Assembly (NCBI GenBank): GCA_016284175.1
Contig: JAEEOJ010000101.1
Coordinates: 1 to 33,263 of the forward strand
DNA from: Lachnospiraceae bacterium
Lineage (GTDB): Bacteria > Bacillota > Clostridia > Lachnospirales > Lachnospiraceae
DNA: 33,263 nucleotides
Direction: 5' to 3'
The notes below the pieces were generated by a model. It did not search any database and was not told the origin of the DNA. It saw nothing but the letters and a program-made list of their open reading frames with translations. Position 1 is the first letter of the stretch; each line of letters begins with the position of its first letter. The position numbers and the translations under genes are program-made. Of the stretch, positions 8,251-16,903 are shown in pieces.

Positions 8251-10314
8251 ATGAAAAAATACCGTTTTCTTTTATGGATAGCAATTGCGGTTGTACTGAT
8301 TTTTCTTGCAACGAGCAAGGCTGTTCTATATACGGCCGACATGTATATCACGGATCATCTTTATGCGCATTATGACGGTCCCGAGCCCAATATATATGTA
8401 ATCGGTATAGACGAAGAAACAATCAGCGAATACGGTAATCTCACACTTTGGTCAAGAGATAAGATTGCGGATCTCATTAATCTGCTTTACGAGGACGAGG
8501 AAAATGCTCCCGCAGTTGTTGCGCTGGATATCATGTTCGTCGGTGATTTCAACGAAGAGGATGATGCGAAACTCGTCGAAGCCTGTAAGGGAAGAAATGT
8601 TGTCGTTGCCACTAATGTTGTAAAACGTGGTGAGCTCGAAGAAGAAAACGGTAAGAAATATTTTAACAAAAATCATATTTACGATATCGAAATGCCTTAT
8701 GATGCATTAAGAAACGTAGTAACCAGCGGCTTTACAAATCCTGATATTGCTCCGGACGGATATGTTCGTTATGCAAAAAATACGATTAACGTGCCTTTGG
8801 CATTGCAGGATAAAGCCGGCAAAACTCAGGACAGTTTTGCATACAGTATTTACAAAAAATATATGGAAGAGACAGGCGGTACACCGGTTGCGCCCGATAC
8901 CGACAGTCTTTTCCAGTTCATGTATGCCGGAACATCGGGAGAGTATTCTCAGTCGTCGCTTGTGAAGGTTCTTGACGGTATGGTGAAAAAGGAAGCTTTT
9001 AAAGATGCCATCGTAATCGTCGGCGCATATGCTCCGGGTACTCAGGATTCGTATCAGGCTACATCCGACCGTGATACGCCTATGTACGGTTGTGAAATTC
9101 ATGCGAATATTGTTCAGGCCTATATGAACGGCAGAACAATGATTTTGGCAAACAAGTATCTGATGGCTGCCATCACTTCGCTTATCTTTGTATTGTTCAT
9201 ACTTCTTTTCAGAAAGAAAGTACTTTATATTACGATACCTGTTTCATTTGTTATAGCAGGCGCTTATGCACTGACAGGAAGAATTTTATCCGGCAACGGA
9301 ATCTGTATACCGTGCATTTATCTTTTCGTTTCGCTGGCTTTGGCGGATCTTTATTTCATATTCGAAAAATACATTCTCGAACTATTGGAAAACTTAAGAT
9401 ACCAGGAAGAAATCAAAGAACAGATGTGGTCCTTCACAGAGGCTATGGCAACCGCGATCGATGAAAGAACACCTTACAATGCTTCACATACAAGAAATGT
9501 GGCAAAGTACAGCGGTATGATTGCGGATTATATCAATAAGCTTCACGAGGCAGGCGAGGAAGAAGAAGTATTCTCGACACAGCGAAGAGAGCAGCTTGTC
9601 ATGGGTGCGCTTTTGCACGATATCGGCAAGTTAGCGATTCCGCTCGAAGTCATGAACAAAGAGACCAGACTCGACGGAAGAGAAAAAGGTATTGAAGACA
9701 GACTCAATACTTTCAGACTTAAAAAGAAAATAGAAGAGCTCGAAGGAAAGATTGACGAGGCTGCTTATAACGACTTTGACGCGAAGGTTAAGGAGTCCGT
9801 TGAAATAATAAACAAGGTCAACGGAATGGGCTTTGTCAATGATGAAGTAAGAGCGGAATTAAATAAAGTTTTAGACTACGAATACGAAGATGCTGACGGT
9901 AATAAAGAACCGTTCTTTACCGACGAGGAAAAAGAATGCTTACATGTGGTTAAGGGTACTCTTACCGACGAAGAACGAAAAGTTATGCAGAGCCATGTAG
10001 AAATTACCGGCAGAATTCTTGATAAGGTTCACTTTAACAAATACTTTGCGGAATCACCTGTCTTAGCTGTTAAGCACCACGAATGTTTAAACGGTAAAGG
10101 CTATCCTAAAGGCCTTACAGCAGACGATTTAAATACAGATGCTCGTATCATCGCCGTTGCGGATATTTATGATGCCCTTGTAGCCGACGACAGACCTTAC
10201 AAGAGACCTATTCCGCGTGAGAAGGCCTTTGATATCCTGCGCGGTATGGCCAAGGACGGAAATATCGACGGCAAGCTCGTAGAATACTTGTATAAAGCTA
10301 CCGAGGAAGTTTAA
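8251..10314 (+). CDS. CHASE2 sensor with HD-GYP domain, probable c-di-GMP phosphodiesterase
   Basis: 687-aa membrane protein. One N-terminal helix (about 6-25), an extracytoplasmic CHASE2 domain (about 28-300; VIGIDEETISEYG, VVALDIMFVGDF, VIVGAYAPGTQD) and three closely spaced helices (about 302-372) are the standard CHASE2 layout. The cytoplasmic part is an HD-GYP domain: H456-D457 in LHDIGK, H582, HHE at 609-611 and GYP at 617-619, then RIIAVADIYDALVADDRPY. HD-GYP enzymes hydrolyse c-di-GMP using a two- or three-metal site; the metal ligands appear present. About 97 extra residues, rich in Lys and Glu, separate HDIGK from the next conserved His compared with the canonical spacing seen in the HD-GYP protein at 27013. 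The start is supported by GATAGAAGGA upstream. Confidence 0.88.
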   Translation: MKKYRFLLWIAIAVVLIFLATSKAVLYTADMYITDHLYAHYDGPEPNIYVIGIDEETISEYGNLTLWSRDKIADLINLLYEDEENAPAVVALDIMFVGDFNEEDDAKLVEACKGRNVVVATNVVKRGELEEENGKKYFNKNHIYDIEMPYDALRNVVTSGFTNPDIAPDGYVRYAKNTINVPLALQDKAGKTQDSFAYSIYKKYMEETGGTPVAPDTDSLFQFMYAGTSGEYSQSSLVKVLDGMVKKEAFKDAIVIVGAYAPGTQDSYQATSDRDTPMYGCEIHANIVQAYMNGRTMILANKYLMAAITSLIFVLFILLFRKKVLYITIPVSFVIAGAYALTGRILSGNGICIPCIYLFVSLALADLYFIFEKYILELLENLRYQEEIKEQMWSFTEAMATAIDERTPYNASHTRNVAKYSGMIADYINKLHEAGEEEEVFSTQRREQLVMGALLHDIGKLAIPLEVMNKETRLDGREKGIEDRLNTFRLKKKIEELEGKIDEAAYNDFDAKVKESVEIINKVNGMGFVNDEVRAELNKVLDYEYEDADGNKEPFFTDEEKECLHVVKGTLTDEERKVMQSHVEITGRILDKVHFNKYFAESPVLAVKHHECLNGKGYPKGLTADDLNTDARIIAVADIYDALVADDRPYKRPIPREKAFDILRGMAKDGNIDGKLVEYLYKATEEV

Positions 10315-10402
10315 TTTGCTGTAGTAGTGCAATAAAGTGCACTTAATTCGAGACAATAGAGATTTTTTAGCCTGAAAAAATATCCTATCATAGTATCATG
10401 GA

Positions 10403-10449
10403 TAGAAAATTCTCTTCATATCCATACTGTGTGAAAGAGGAATTTTTTT
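10403..10449 (+). promoter_or_regulatory. Leader hairpin with T-run before the LRR lipoprotein gene
   Basis: AAAATTC (10406-10412) pairs with GAATTTT (10440-10446), and the stem continues through TCTT and CATA with single-base bulges to a loop of about nine bases; a T-run follows and runs straight into the AGGAGG of the next gene. It could be an attenuator, the terminator of the upstream gene, or a 5'-end stabilising stem-loop. A possible -10 (TATCAT, 10394-10399) would place the mRNA start at the foot of the hairpin, but no good -35 is visible. The rest of the 10315-10463 gap holds only a weak AGTGCA/TGCACT hairpin near 10327-10344. Confidence 0.5.
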
Positions 10450-10463
10450 AGGAGGATGAAAAT

Positions 10464-11696
10464 ATGAAAAAAAGTTTGTACATTTCTTTAATCGGAATTG
10501 TCGGATTAAGCCTTGCAGGATGTGTACCAAATGTAAATACTGCAACTAAGGAAGAAGCTCCCACAGCTCAGGTTGAAACTGTTGCGGAAGCTCCGGCAGA
10601 AACAAAAACAACCGAAACTGAAAGTACATCTGAAGAACCGGTTGAAGAGGTTACCACAGAAGAAACCGGAGATTATGAATCAATTGAAATCAGTGAGAAA
10701 TATTTCCCCGATGAAGCGCTGAGATTAGCTATAAGCGATCAATTTGATGAAGACGAAGACGGTGTTCTTTCTTCTGAAGAGATTGAAGATGCTCAAGAGC
10801 TTGTATTATCCGGCAATTATAATGGTCCGTCCGAATACGGAACCTGCGAATCACTTGAAGGAATAGAGTATCTTCCAAACCTTGTAAGTATGCGTGTTTC
10901 GTTCAATGAAATCAGTGAATTGGATTTAAGCAAAAATACAAAGCTTACAAATCTGGTTATTGGTTATTCTAAACTGACTAAGCTGGATGCATCCGTATGT
11001 CCCGAACTGGATTATTTGAATTGCGAAGGAAATGAGGAACTGACTTCGATTATACTTGATAACCCGAATCTTACTTCTTTATCATGTTCAAAATGCAATA
11101 TAACGGAACTTGATTTAAGCAAATGTCCGAACCTTGATTCTATTCGCTGCTACTACAATCAGCTGACAGAACTTGATTTAAGCAAGAACGGGGAACTTAC
11201 GCTTGCATATATTCGAAGCAATCCGCTTACCGAAATTGATGTCAGCAAAAACCTCAAACTTGAAGATCTCAGTATTGATGATACGCTTATTGAAACAATT
11301 GATTTAAGTGCAAATGAAAACTTAAGAAGATTAACCTGCGGATGGAGCAGTATGAAATCTCTGGATTTGTCTAACAATCCCAAACTTGAAGATTTGCAGA
11401 TAGATGAAAGTAAGATTGAAACAATCGACGTAAGCAACAATCCGGAACTTAATTGTTTCTCATGCCAGGGCGGTAAGATCAGTAAACTTGATTTAACCAA
11501 CAATCCTAAAATGCAGTATCTTGATATTCAGTTTTTACCTCTTAAGGAACTTGATTTAAGCAACTGTGAAAAATTGGTTTATCTTATAGAGAACGGCGAT
11601 AAGTCTGACATCAGCGACAGACAGTCATGGAATAACGCTGAAGGCGATGAAGAAGCTCAGCTTCAGGTTCCGCTTAACTGCAAACTGATTTATTAA
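10464..11696 (+). CDS. Leucine-rich-repeat lipoprotein with EF-hand-like loop
   Basis: 410-aa predicted surface lipoprotein. The signal peptide ends in the lipobox LAGC (Cys20). Residues about 25-75 form a Thr/Glu/Pro-rich linker. Next comes KYFPDEALRLAISDQFDEDEDG-type sequence, in which the 12-residue loop D-E-D-E-D-G-V-L-S-S-E-E has acidic residues at EF-hand positions 1, 3, 5 and 12 with Gly at 6, so calcium binding is plausible. The rest is about a dozen LRR units of roughly 21 residues built on L-x-x-L-D-L-S-K/N-N/C-x-x-L, several carrying Cys (LNCEGN, LSCSKC, IRCYYN). LRR surface proteins usually bind proteins or glycans; the ligand is unknown. Strong RBS AGGAGG at 10451-10456. Confidence 0.88.
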   Translation: MKKSLYISLIGIVGLSLAGCVPNVNTATKEEAPTAQVETVAEAPAETKTTETESTSEEPVEEVTTEETGDYESIEISEKYFPDEALRLAISDQFDEDEDGVLSSEEIEDAQELVLSGNYNGPSEYGTCESLEGIEYLPNLVSMRVSFNEISELDLSKNTKLTNLVIGYSKLTKLDASVCPELDYLNCEGNEELTSIILDNPNLTSLSCSKCNITELDLSKCPNLDSIRCYYNQLTELDLSKNGELTLAYIRSNPLTEIDVSKNLKLEDLSIDDTLIETIDLSANENLRRLTCGWSSMKSLDLSNNPKLEDLQIDESKIETIDVSNNPELNCFSCQGGKISKLDLTNNPKMQYLDIQFLPLKELDLSNCEKLVYLIENGDKSDISDRQSWNNAEGDEEAQLQVPLNCKLIY

Positions 11697-11740
11697 TCAT
11701 AAAAGAAATACCTTTAATCCAATTATAAGGAGGGTTTGCC

Positions 11741-13039
11741 ATGGGAAACATTATGATGAAATTTCTTGAGGAAATGGGCGATGCGCTCAGTACTGACAGA
11801 AAGCTTACTTCCTGTGACAGAGACATGCAGCTTTTCAATGAAATACAGAAAAAGCGTTTAAGAAGCAAAGGTCTTGAGCTTGATTATGATTTTATGGGAA
11901 GAGGCTTTCATGAAGAAGGTCAGGAACATGCCAATGAATGGAAGGACGGCCATTACGTTGCAAAAATCTGGTCGGCTTCAAGCTATTATACCCGCATTCT
12001 TAAAAGAAATAATAAAGTCCTTAAAAAACATAAACAGACCGTCAGTGTCTGGGCAATGGTTCTCGATTATTTAAACGGCGAACGTATCGACGACGATATC
12101 TGTGTATGTCCTAACTGCGGCAATCCCGCGAAGGTAAGCGAACTCACTGAAGGCTGTCCTTACTGCGGTACGATGTTTAAAACAGAAGAACTTTATCCGA
12201 AGGTAATCAATTACAATATTGTCTACGATCCTTCGAGAAAGCCCAAGGAATTCTGGAAACCGACACTTATATTCACAGGTATTTTCACAGCGTGTATATG
12301 GCTTTCGATACCGGTTGTTGCAATCGTTGTAACGGCAATTATGGTTCTTGTCTGCGTACTGCTTGGAACAATAGGAAATGTTCCCGTAGAAAATATGATG
12401 AATATAGTGAAGGGCGGTCTTGGAATCGCAGTTGGCTACGGTGCATTTGTATTCTTCCCCGCACCCTTTATCGGATATGTGCTTGCACTGATTCCCACGC
12501 TTGTAAGACTCGGAAGAGAAGGCGCAAGATCCGCAGCGCTTCTGGCAACTTTCAACTCTCATAAAATGTTCGAAGAGGAAATGAAAAAATACGGCCAGGA
12601 ATACATGGATAATCATTTCATGTCACAGACCGTATCAAAGGTAAAAGCGGCTATCTACAGTGAAAATCCCGACGACCTTCCTTTCTATGAAGGTGCACCA
12701 CTTCCTCAGGAAACAAAGGATATTGTGGATGTATTCTTCAGAGGAGCCGTTGATTATAAAAAGGTGGAAGTAGTAGACAATATCGCTCACGTAGACCTCG
12801 ATGTTTATACTGAAGTCCTTTCTGAGAATAAAGGCAAAGCCAAGAACCAGGACAGAATTTTCCATGTAAGAATGAAGAAGAATGTAAACAACAGAACGGC
12901 GCTTGATTTCTCGGTTTCAAAATTCATGTGTCCGACCTGCGGCAAGAGCTTCGATGCTTACAAGAATAAAAGATGCCCGAGCTGTAACAATGTTTACAAA
13001 GTGGAAGATGCGGACTGGGTAATCGAATCTATAAAATAA
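11741..13039 (+). CDS. Membrane protein with N- and C-terminal zinc ribbons, Tim44-like middle part
   Basis: 432 aa, RBS AAGGAGG. An N-terminal soluble part of about 120 residues is followed by a zinc ribbon (C123-x2-C126, C139-x2-C142), two hydrophobic regions (about 172-210 and 222-255) likely forming two or more membrane helices, a soluble domain (about 270-390; MSQTVSKVKAAIYSENPDDL then alternating strands such as VEVVDNIAHVDLDVYTEVL) resembling Tim44-like domains, and a second zinc ribbon at the end (C397-x2-C400, C412-x2-C415). The eight Cys pair neatly as two structural zinc sites. No enzymatic motif is visible. The stop codon directly abuts the first palindrome at 13040. I recognise the architecture but not a function. 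Confidence 0.75.
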   Translation: MGNIMMKFLEEMGDALSTDRKLTSCDRDMQLFNEIQKKRLRSKGLELDYDFMGRGFHEEGQEHANEWKDGHYVAKIWSASSYYTRILKRNNKVLKKHKQTVSVWAMVLDYLNGERIDDDICVCPNCGNPAKVSELTEGCPYCGTMFKTEELYPKVINYNIVYDPSRKPKEFWKPTLIFTGIFTACIWLSIPVVAIVVTAIMVLVCVLLGTIGNVPVENMMNIVKGGLGIAVGYGAFVFFPAPFIGYVLALIPTLVRLGREGARSAALLATFNSHKMFEEEMKKYGQEYMDNHFMSQTVSKVKAAIYSENPDDLPFYEGAPLPQETKDIVDVFFRGAVDYKKVEVVDNIAHVDLDVYTEVLSENKGKAKNQDRIFHVRMKKNVNNRTALDFSVSKFMCPTCGKSFDAYKNKRCPSCNNVYKVEDADWVIESIK

Positions 13040-13074
13040 TTTGTGCCAGGCACGCTGCGCGAGCCAGGCACAAA
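13040..13074. repeat. T-T mismatch palindrome, copy 1
   Basis: Outer stem TTTGTGCC/GGCACAAA, then an A-A mismatch, GGC/GCC, a second A-A mismatch, CGC/GCG, and a TGC loop. Read on the minus strand the mismatches are T-T, as in the other two copies (13080, 22200). It starts immediately after the stop codon of the zinc-ribbon gene and may double as its terminator, although no clean T-run follows. Confidence 0.85.
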
Positions 13075-13079
13075 TATAA

Positions 13080-13117
13080 AACGGTGTCTGGCTCGCTTTA
13101 GCGTGCCTGACACCGTT
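13080..13117. repeat. T-T mismatch palindrome, copy 2
   Basis: AACGGTGTC pairs with GACACCGTT (9 bp), then T13089-T13108 mismatch, GGC/GCC, T13093-T13104 mismatch, CGC/GCG, loop TTTA. Same plan as copy 1 but inverted relative to it and five bases away. Lies between convergent genes, seven bases from the stop of the ABC exporter gene at 13124. Confidence 0.88.
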
Positions 13118-13123
13118 CTTCAT

Positions 13124-14938
13124 TTAAGAGATATAATTCTTCGCCTGTCGGTCAAACATTTCACGATATCTGCCGTTTAACTGCATCAGTTCTTCGTGGC
13201 TGCCCTGCTCAATGATTGAGCCGTGCTCAAACAGATAAATTCTGTCAGCCATTCTGGTGGTCGAAAGACGATGCGAGATAAAGATAACCGTATCGTTCTG
13301 CGCGTGATCGATGAGGTTCTTGTTAAGCTTGTATTCCGATACCGGATCAAGTGCGGATGAAGGTTCGTCTAAGATTGAAATTGCTCTGTCCTCGTCGTTT
13401 AAGAAGACTCTTGAGATTGCAATCTTCTGACTTTCACCGCCTGAAAGGTTCACGCCTTCATCGGAAAACTCTCTCGTAAGATTAGTGAAAATTCCGTCCG
13501 GAAGTTTGGAGAGTTTCTTTGAAAAGTCCGCTTTCTTAAGTGCGGCGATTACGTCCTTTTCATCCTCTTTGCTGTACTGTCTTAAAAGTACGTTTTCCGC
13601 AAGTGTTGCTGCGTAAATATTGTAGTCCTGGAAAACCGCACTTATCTTTTTACGATATGCCTTCGTATTGTATTCCCTGATGTCGTGACCGTTGTATTCA
13701 ATGCTTCCGTCCGTTACGTCGTAGAGACGCATAAGGAGTTTAACGAATGTAGTTTTGCCTGCGCCGTTTTCGCCTACGATTGCAATCTTTTCTCCGGGTT
13801 TAATCTCTATTGAGATATCTTTAAGCGTATCCTTTTCGGTGTTAGGATAGCGGAAGCTTACGTTTGTTAATTTAAGTGAGCCTGCTTCCTTATCCGGCGT
13901 AAGACCGTCAGCTACTTCGATGATTGGTTCGTAGTCTAAAAGCTTTCTGAACTTCTCCGCATACTGTCCGATGATCTGGAAATCAACGAGACAGTAGTTG
14001 ATTTCGTTTAAGTTGCTTCTTACATAGTTTGCAGCATTGTTGGCCGATGCAACTTCGCCGAGTGCAATTTTACGAAGCACAAGTGCAAGGTAACCTAAGT
14101 ACGCAGGTACAGCGAAGAATGAAAGCACCGTAAATACCGTTATCCAGTTTAAAAGAGATATCCATGTTAAAGAAGGTGTGTACTTTCTGCCCGCAGCGCT
14201 TGCAGCGTCGAGTGCCTCGTCAAACTGAAGCCTTAACGGTTCTTTTACGTTTGTTAATTTGATTTCCTTCGCATATTCCGGCTGATAGAAAACTCTCTTT
14301 GAATATTCAGCCTTTCTTAAGTGCTTTCTGAATTCAAGCCACCATGTGTATTCGATTTCCTCCATCTTAAATCTCGTGATGAGATTGACTATAAATCCGA
14401 CGATGGGGAATACCGCAAGGAACGGATTGATGGTAATGATTAATGCGGCTGCAACCAAGAGTGCGATGGCTCCGCCGAAAATCTTACTGGAGATTACTAC
14501 AGCGCCTTCTATCATATGGTCCGCATTGTTCGCAACGAATACATATGTGTCGTAGTAGTCAGGATTGTCGTAATAAATTAAATCCATCTTACTGTTTTTC
14601 TCGATTAAGTCTCTCTGGATTTTGCCGTCGAGTTTTATGATTTTGGCCTTCGCCCATTCTTCGAGTAACTGGCTTATCCACTCGATGCAGACCACGAGAG
14701 CAAGCGAGATTAAAAGGATGATTACGATATCGCCGAAGTCCGATTTGCCCATCAGGCCGTCGATAATCATCTTTAAAATGAATGTTCCGTTAAGCGCGAG
14801 CGCACTCTTTAAGATAACATTCATCAGGAATATTTTAACGATTAAAGGTTTGTCGTACTTGGCAGCATACTTAATCATAAATGCCGTGTTGCTGATTAAT
14901 CGTTTAATTGAGATTTTGTCTTCTTTGTTTTTAGCCAT
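13124..14938 (-). CDS. ABC exporter half-transporter, second subunit
   Basis: 604-aa fusion of a six-helix membrane domain (about residues 20-320) and a nucleotide-binding domain. Walker A is GENGAGKT with Lys395, the signature is NLSGGESQK, and Walker B is SILDEP with catalytic Glu525, followed by SSALDP and the H-loop His in FISHR, so ATP hydrolysis should be possible. It overlaps the upstream exporter gene by eight bases, and the two are best read as a heterodimeric exporter. Substrate unknown; no precursor peptide, immunity or modification gene is adjacent. Confidence 0.9.
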   Translation of the reverse strand: MAKNKEDKISIKRLISNTAFMIKYAAKYDKPLIVKIFLMNVILKSALALNGTFILKMIIDGLMGKSDFGDIVIILLISLALVVCIEWISQLLEEWAKAKIIKLDGKIQRDLIEKNSKMDLIYYDNPDYYDTYVFVANNADHMIEGAVVISSKIFGGAIALLVAAALIITINPFLAVFPIVGFIVNLITRFKMEEIEYTWWLEFRKHLRKAEYSKRVFYQPEYAKEIKLTNVKEPLRLQFDEALDAASAAGRKYTPSLTWISLLNWITVFTVLSFFAVPAYLGYLALVLRKIALGEVASANNAANYVRSNLNEINYCLVDFQIIGQYAEKFRKLLDYEPIIEVADGLTPDKEAGSLKLTNVSFRYPNTEKDTLKDISIEIKPGEKIAIVGENGAGKTTFVKLLMRLYDVTDGSIEYNGHDIREYNTKAYRKKISAVFQDYNIYAATLAENVLLRQYSKEDEKDVIAALKKADFSKKLSKLPDGIFTNLTREFSDEGVNLSGGESQKIAISRVFLNDEDRAISILDEPSSALDPVSEYKLNKNLIDHAQNDTVIFISHRLSTTRMADRIYLFEHGSIIEQGSHEELMQLNGRYREMFDRQAKNYIS

Positions 14939-16769
14939 AAAACGCCTCAGCTCCTTTCAGCATTTCTTCAGGCAGACTTTCCTGATAGTTCTCGGCCTGG
15001 AGCGTGAACATCTCATGATAGTACTTATTAAGTGCTATCAGTTCTTCATGTGTTCCGCTTTCAACTACTTCGCCGTCTTTCATTAAGTAGATTTTATCTG
15101 CCATTCTCGCAGAGGAAAGTCTGTGTGAAATAAAGATCACACCGCGTCCCTCGGAGAGTTTCATCATATTGTTGTACATGTTGTATTCGGCTAACGGATC
15201 GAGAGCACTTGAAGGCTCATCGAGGATAACCATGTCGGGCTTTGCAGCAAAGACTCTGGCGATTGCAATCTTCTGTGCCTGACCGCCCGAAGGAACGAAG
15301 CCTTCTTCGTCAAATTCGCGGCTTACAACTGTATCCAGTCCTTTTATAAGGCCGGGGTGATTAACTTCAAACTGAGCGCTAATAAGGGCCTTCTCAGCCT
15401 TCTTATAATCTTCCTCACCCTCAGGTCTTCTCATAAGTACGTTTTCTATAAGCGGCATTGCAAATACCTGCAAATCCTGGAATACCGTACCGAATCTTTT
15501 TCTGTATGATTCGCCGTCGATTTCCTCGATGTTAATTCCGTTTACGAGAATCTTTCCGGTCTGAATTTCATAAAGGCCCATTAATAATTTTATGAGCGTT
15601 GTTTTGCCTGCGCCGTTGTAGCCTACGATTGCAAGCTTGTCGCCCTTATTCCATTTAAAGCTTATGTTCTTAAGCGTTTCGCTCTTTGCGCCGGGATAGG
15701 TAAATGAAACGTTCTGAAGCTCGATGGAGTTAATCTCATCGATAACTGTTTTCTGCTCTGTTTCTTTTATGGGGCGTTCAAGGAACTCTTCAAGGTTCTT
15801 AAAGAGTCGGCTTTCGTTGCTTAAGAATATTCTGTTTTCAACCGCCTGCTTAAGCTGGTTGGTCGAGAATGCCATAGCGGTAATCATTGCAACGTAGCTT
15901 GAAATATCGGTCGCATGGCCGAATTTAACTCTGACAACAACGTAAAAGTAAGCGATGATACCTGCGAAGATTGAATAGCTTCCTTTCATGATGAATGAAA
16001 AGAGTGCGGATTTCATGCGGTATTTCATCGATACCTTTTCCATCGTATCTACAGCTGCTTCCTGCTTATCAAGCATGATTGAGTTGATGTCAAAGAGACG
16101 CACTTCCGCAGCGTATTTCTTTTCATAGTAAACACGCTTAACGTACTCAGCGGTTCGCTTATCTCTTGTGATGGCGTTTTCCCTGTCGAAATTGCATTTG
16201 CCGTTTTTGTTACCGAAGTAAAGGCTTACAAACATCGGAACTATCATGAATACGAGCAGTACAGGGTCGACCATTACAATAATTACAAGCGATGCGATTG
16301 TGGAGACGACGTTACCGAAATAGACACCGAATTTAATCGCAAGGTCAATCGATGAGTCTACAACGCGATCCAAAGCTCTCGTGTATTTATCATAAAACTC
16401 GGGCGTTTCATAATCTTTTAATTCGAGCGAATCCGACAGATCCATTACGCGGTGGAAGATGTATCTGTAGACCTCGGGCGTTTTTACCTTTCTGTACGCC
16501 TCGTACCAGCCGCATGTAAAGTGTACGCATACGTGGAGGCAGCAGGCGATGATTAAGAACCAGAAAAGCTTCTTGTATTCGATATTTCTTTCGATACAGT
16601 TGAAAATAAACTTCGTCAAATATACGAAGAAGAATACATAGAATATCTGCTCAATCGAGTTTTTGAATATAGAAAAAACAAGAAGCAGTTTGTCGGCTTC
16701 CCATACGAGTTTTAATGCATATGCAGTTTGTTTAAAGGTATTGTCCTTTTTAGTCTTCTTTTCGTCCAT
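14931..16769 (-). CDS. ABC exporter half-transporter, first subunit
   Basis: 612-aa membrane/nucleotide-binding fusion, partner of the gene it overlaps downstream. Membrane helices occupy about residues 25-310. Walker A is GYNGAGKT with Lys389, the signature is VPSGGQAQK (the usual L-S-G-G-Q altered to P-S-G-G-Q), Walker B is VILDEP with Glu518, then SSALDP and FISHR. Both subunits therefore keep a catalytic Glu, unlike exporters with one degenerate site. A promoter with TTGACT and TATAAT lies about 35 bases upstream of the start; the RBS is weak (TTAGGG). Substrate not predictable. Confidence 0.9.
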   Translation of the reverse strand: MDEKKTKKDNTFKQTAYALKLVWEADKLLLVFSIFKNSIEQIFYVFFFVYLTKFIFNCIERNIEYKKLFWFLIIACCLHVCVHFTCGWYEAYRKVKTPEVYRYIFHRVMDLSDSLELKDYETPEFYDKYTRALDRVVDSSIDLAIKFGVYFGNVVSTIASLVIIVMVDPVLLVFMIVPMFVSLYFGNKNGKCNFDRENAITRDKRTAEYVKRVYYEKKYAAEVRLFDINSIMLDKQEAAVDTMEKVSMKYRMKSALFSFIMKGSYSIFAGIIAYFYVVVRVKFGHATDISSYVAMITAMAFSTNQLKQAVENRIFLSNESRLFKNLEEFLERPIKETEQKTVIDEINSIELQNVSFTYPGAKSETLKNISFKWNKGDKLAIVGYNGAGKTTLIKLLMGLYEIQTGKILVNGINIEEIDGESYRKRFGTVFQDLQVFAMPLIENVLMRRPEGEEDYKKAEKALISAQFEVNHPGLIKGLDTVVSREFDEEGFVPSGGQAQKIAIARVFAAKPDMVILDEPSSALDPLAEYNMYNNMMKLSEGRGVIFISHRLSSARMADKIYLMKDGEVVESGTHEELIALNKYYHEMFTLQAENYQESLPEEMLKGAEAFYG

Positions 16770-16804
16770 GTCAAAATACCCTAAATTAGTAATGAATAAG
16801 CGCT

Positions 16805-16834
16805 ATTATATATAAATTTTGTATATTAAGTCAA
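16805..16834 (-). promoter_or_regulatory. Promoter of the ABC exporter pair
   Basis: On the minus strand TTGACT (16834-16829) and TATAAT (16810-16805) are separated by 18 bases, close to the housekeeping consensus, and sit about 35 bases before the start at 16769. The gap is shared with the divergent FIST/EAL gene. Confidence 0.75.
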
Positions 16835-16903
16835 CAAAAAAATATGCCGATTTAATATTCGGTGGTAAAATAATACTGAGGGTATAATTTTGGAGGAGAG
16901 AAT

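Noticed and set aside
12071-12616. 181-aa reading frame on the minus strand
   Set aside because: It lies fully inside the zinc-ribbon membrane protein gene; Cys/Tyr/Arg-rich composition without domain features marks it as a shadow.
13124-16769. ABC exporter pair as part of a bacteriocin or lanthipeptide cluster
   Set aside because: No precursor peptide, peptidase domain, modification enzyme or immunity gene is nearby.
16883-16888. TATAAT before the FIST/EAL gene taken as its promoter
   Set aside because: Transcription would start inside the RBS and there is no -35; the true promoter is probably further upstream in the divergent gap.
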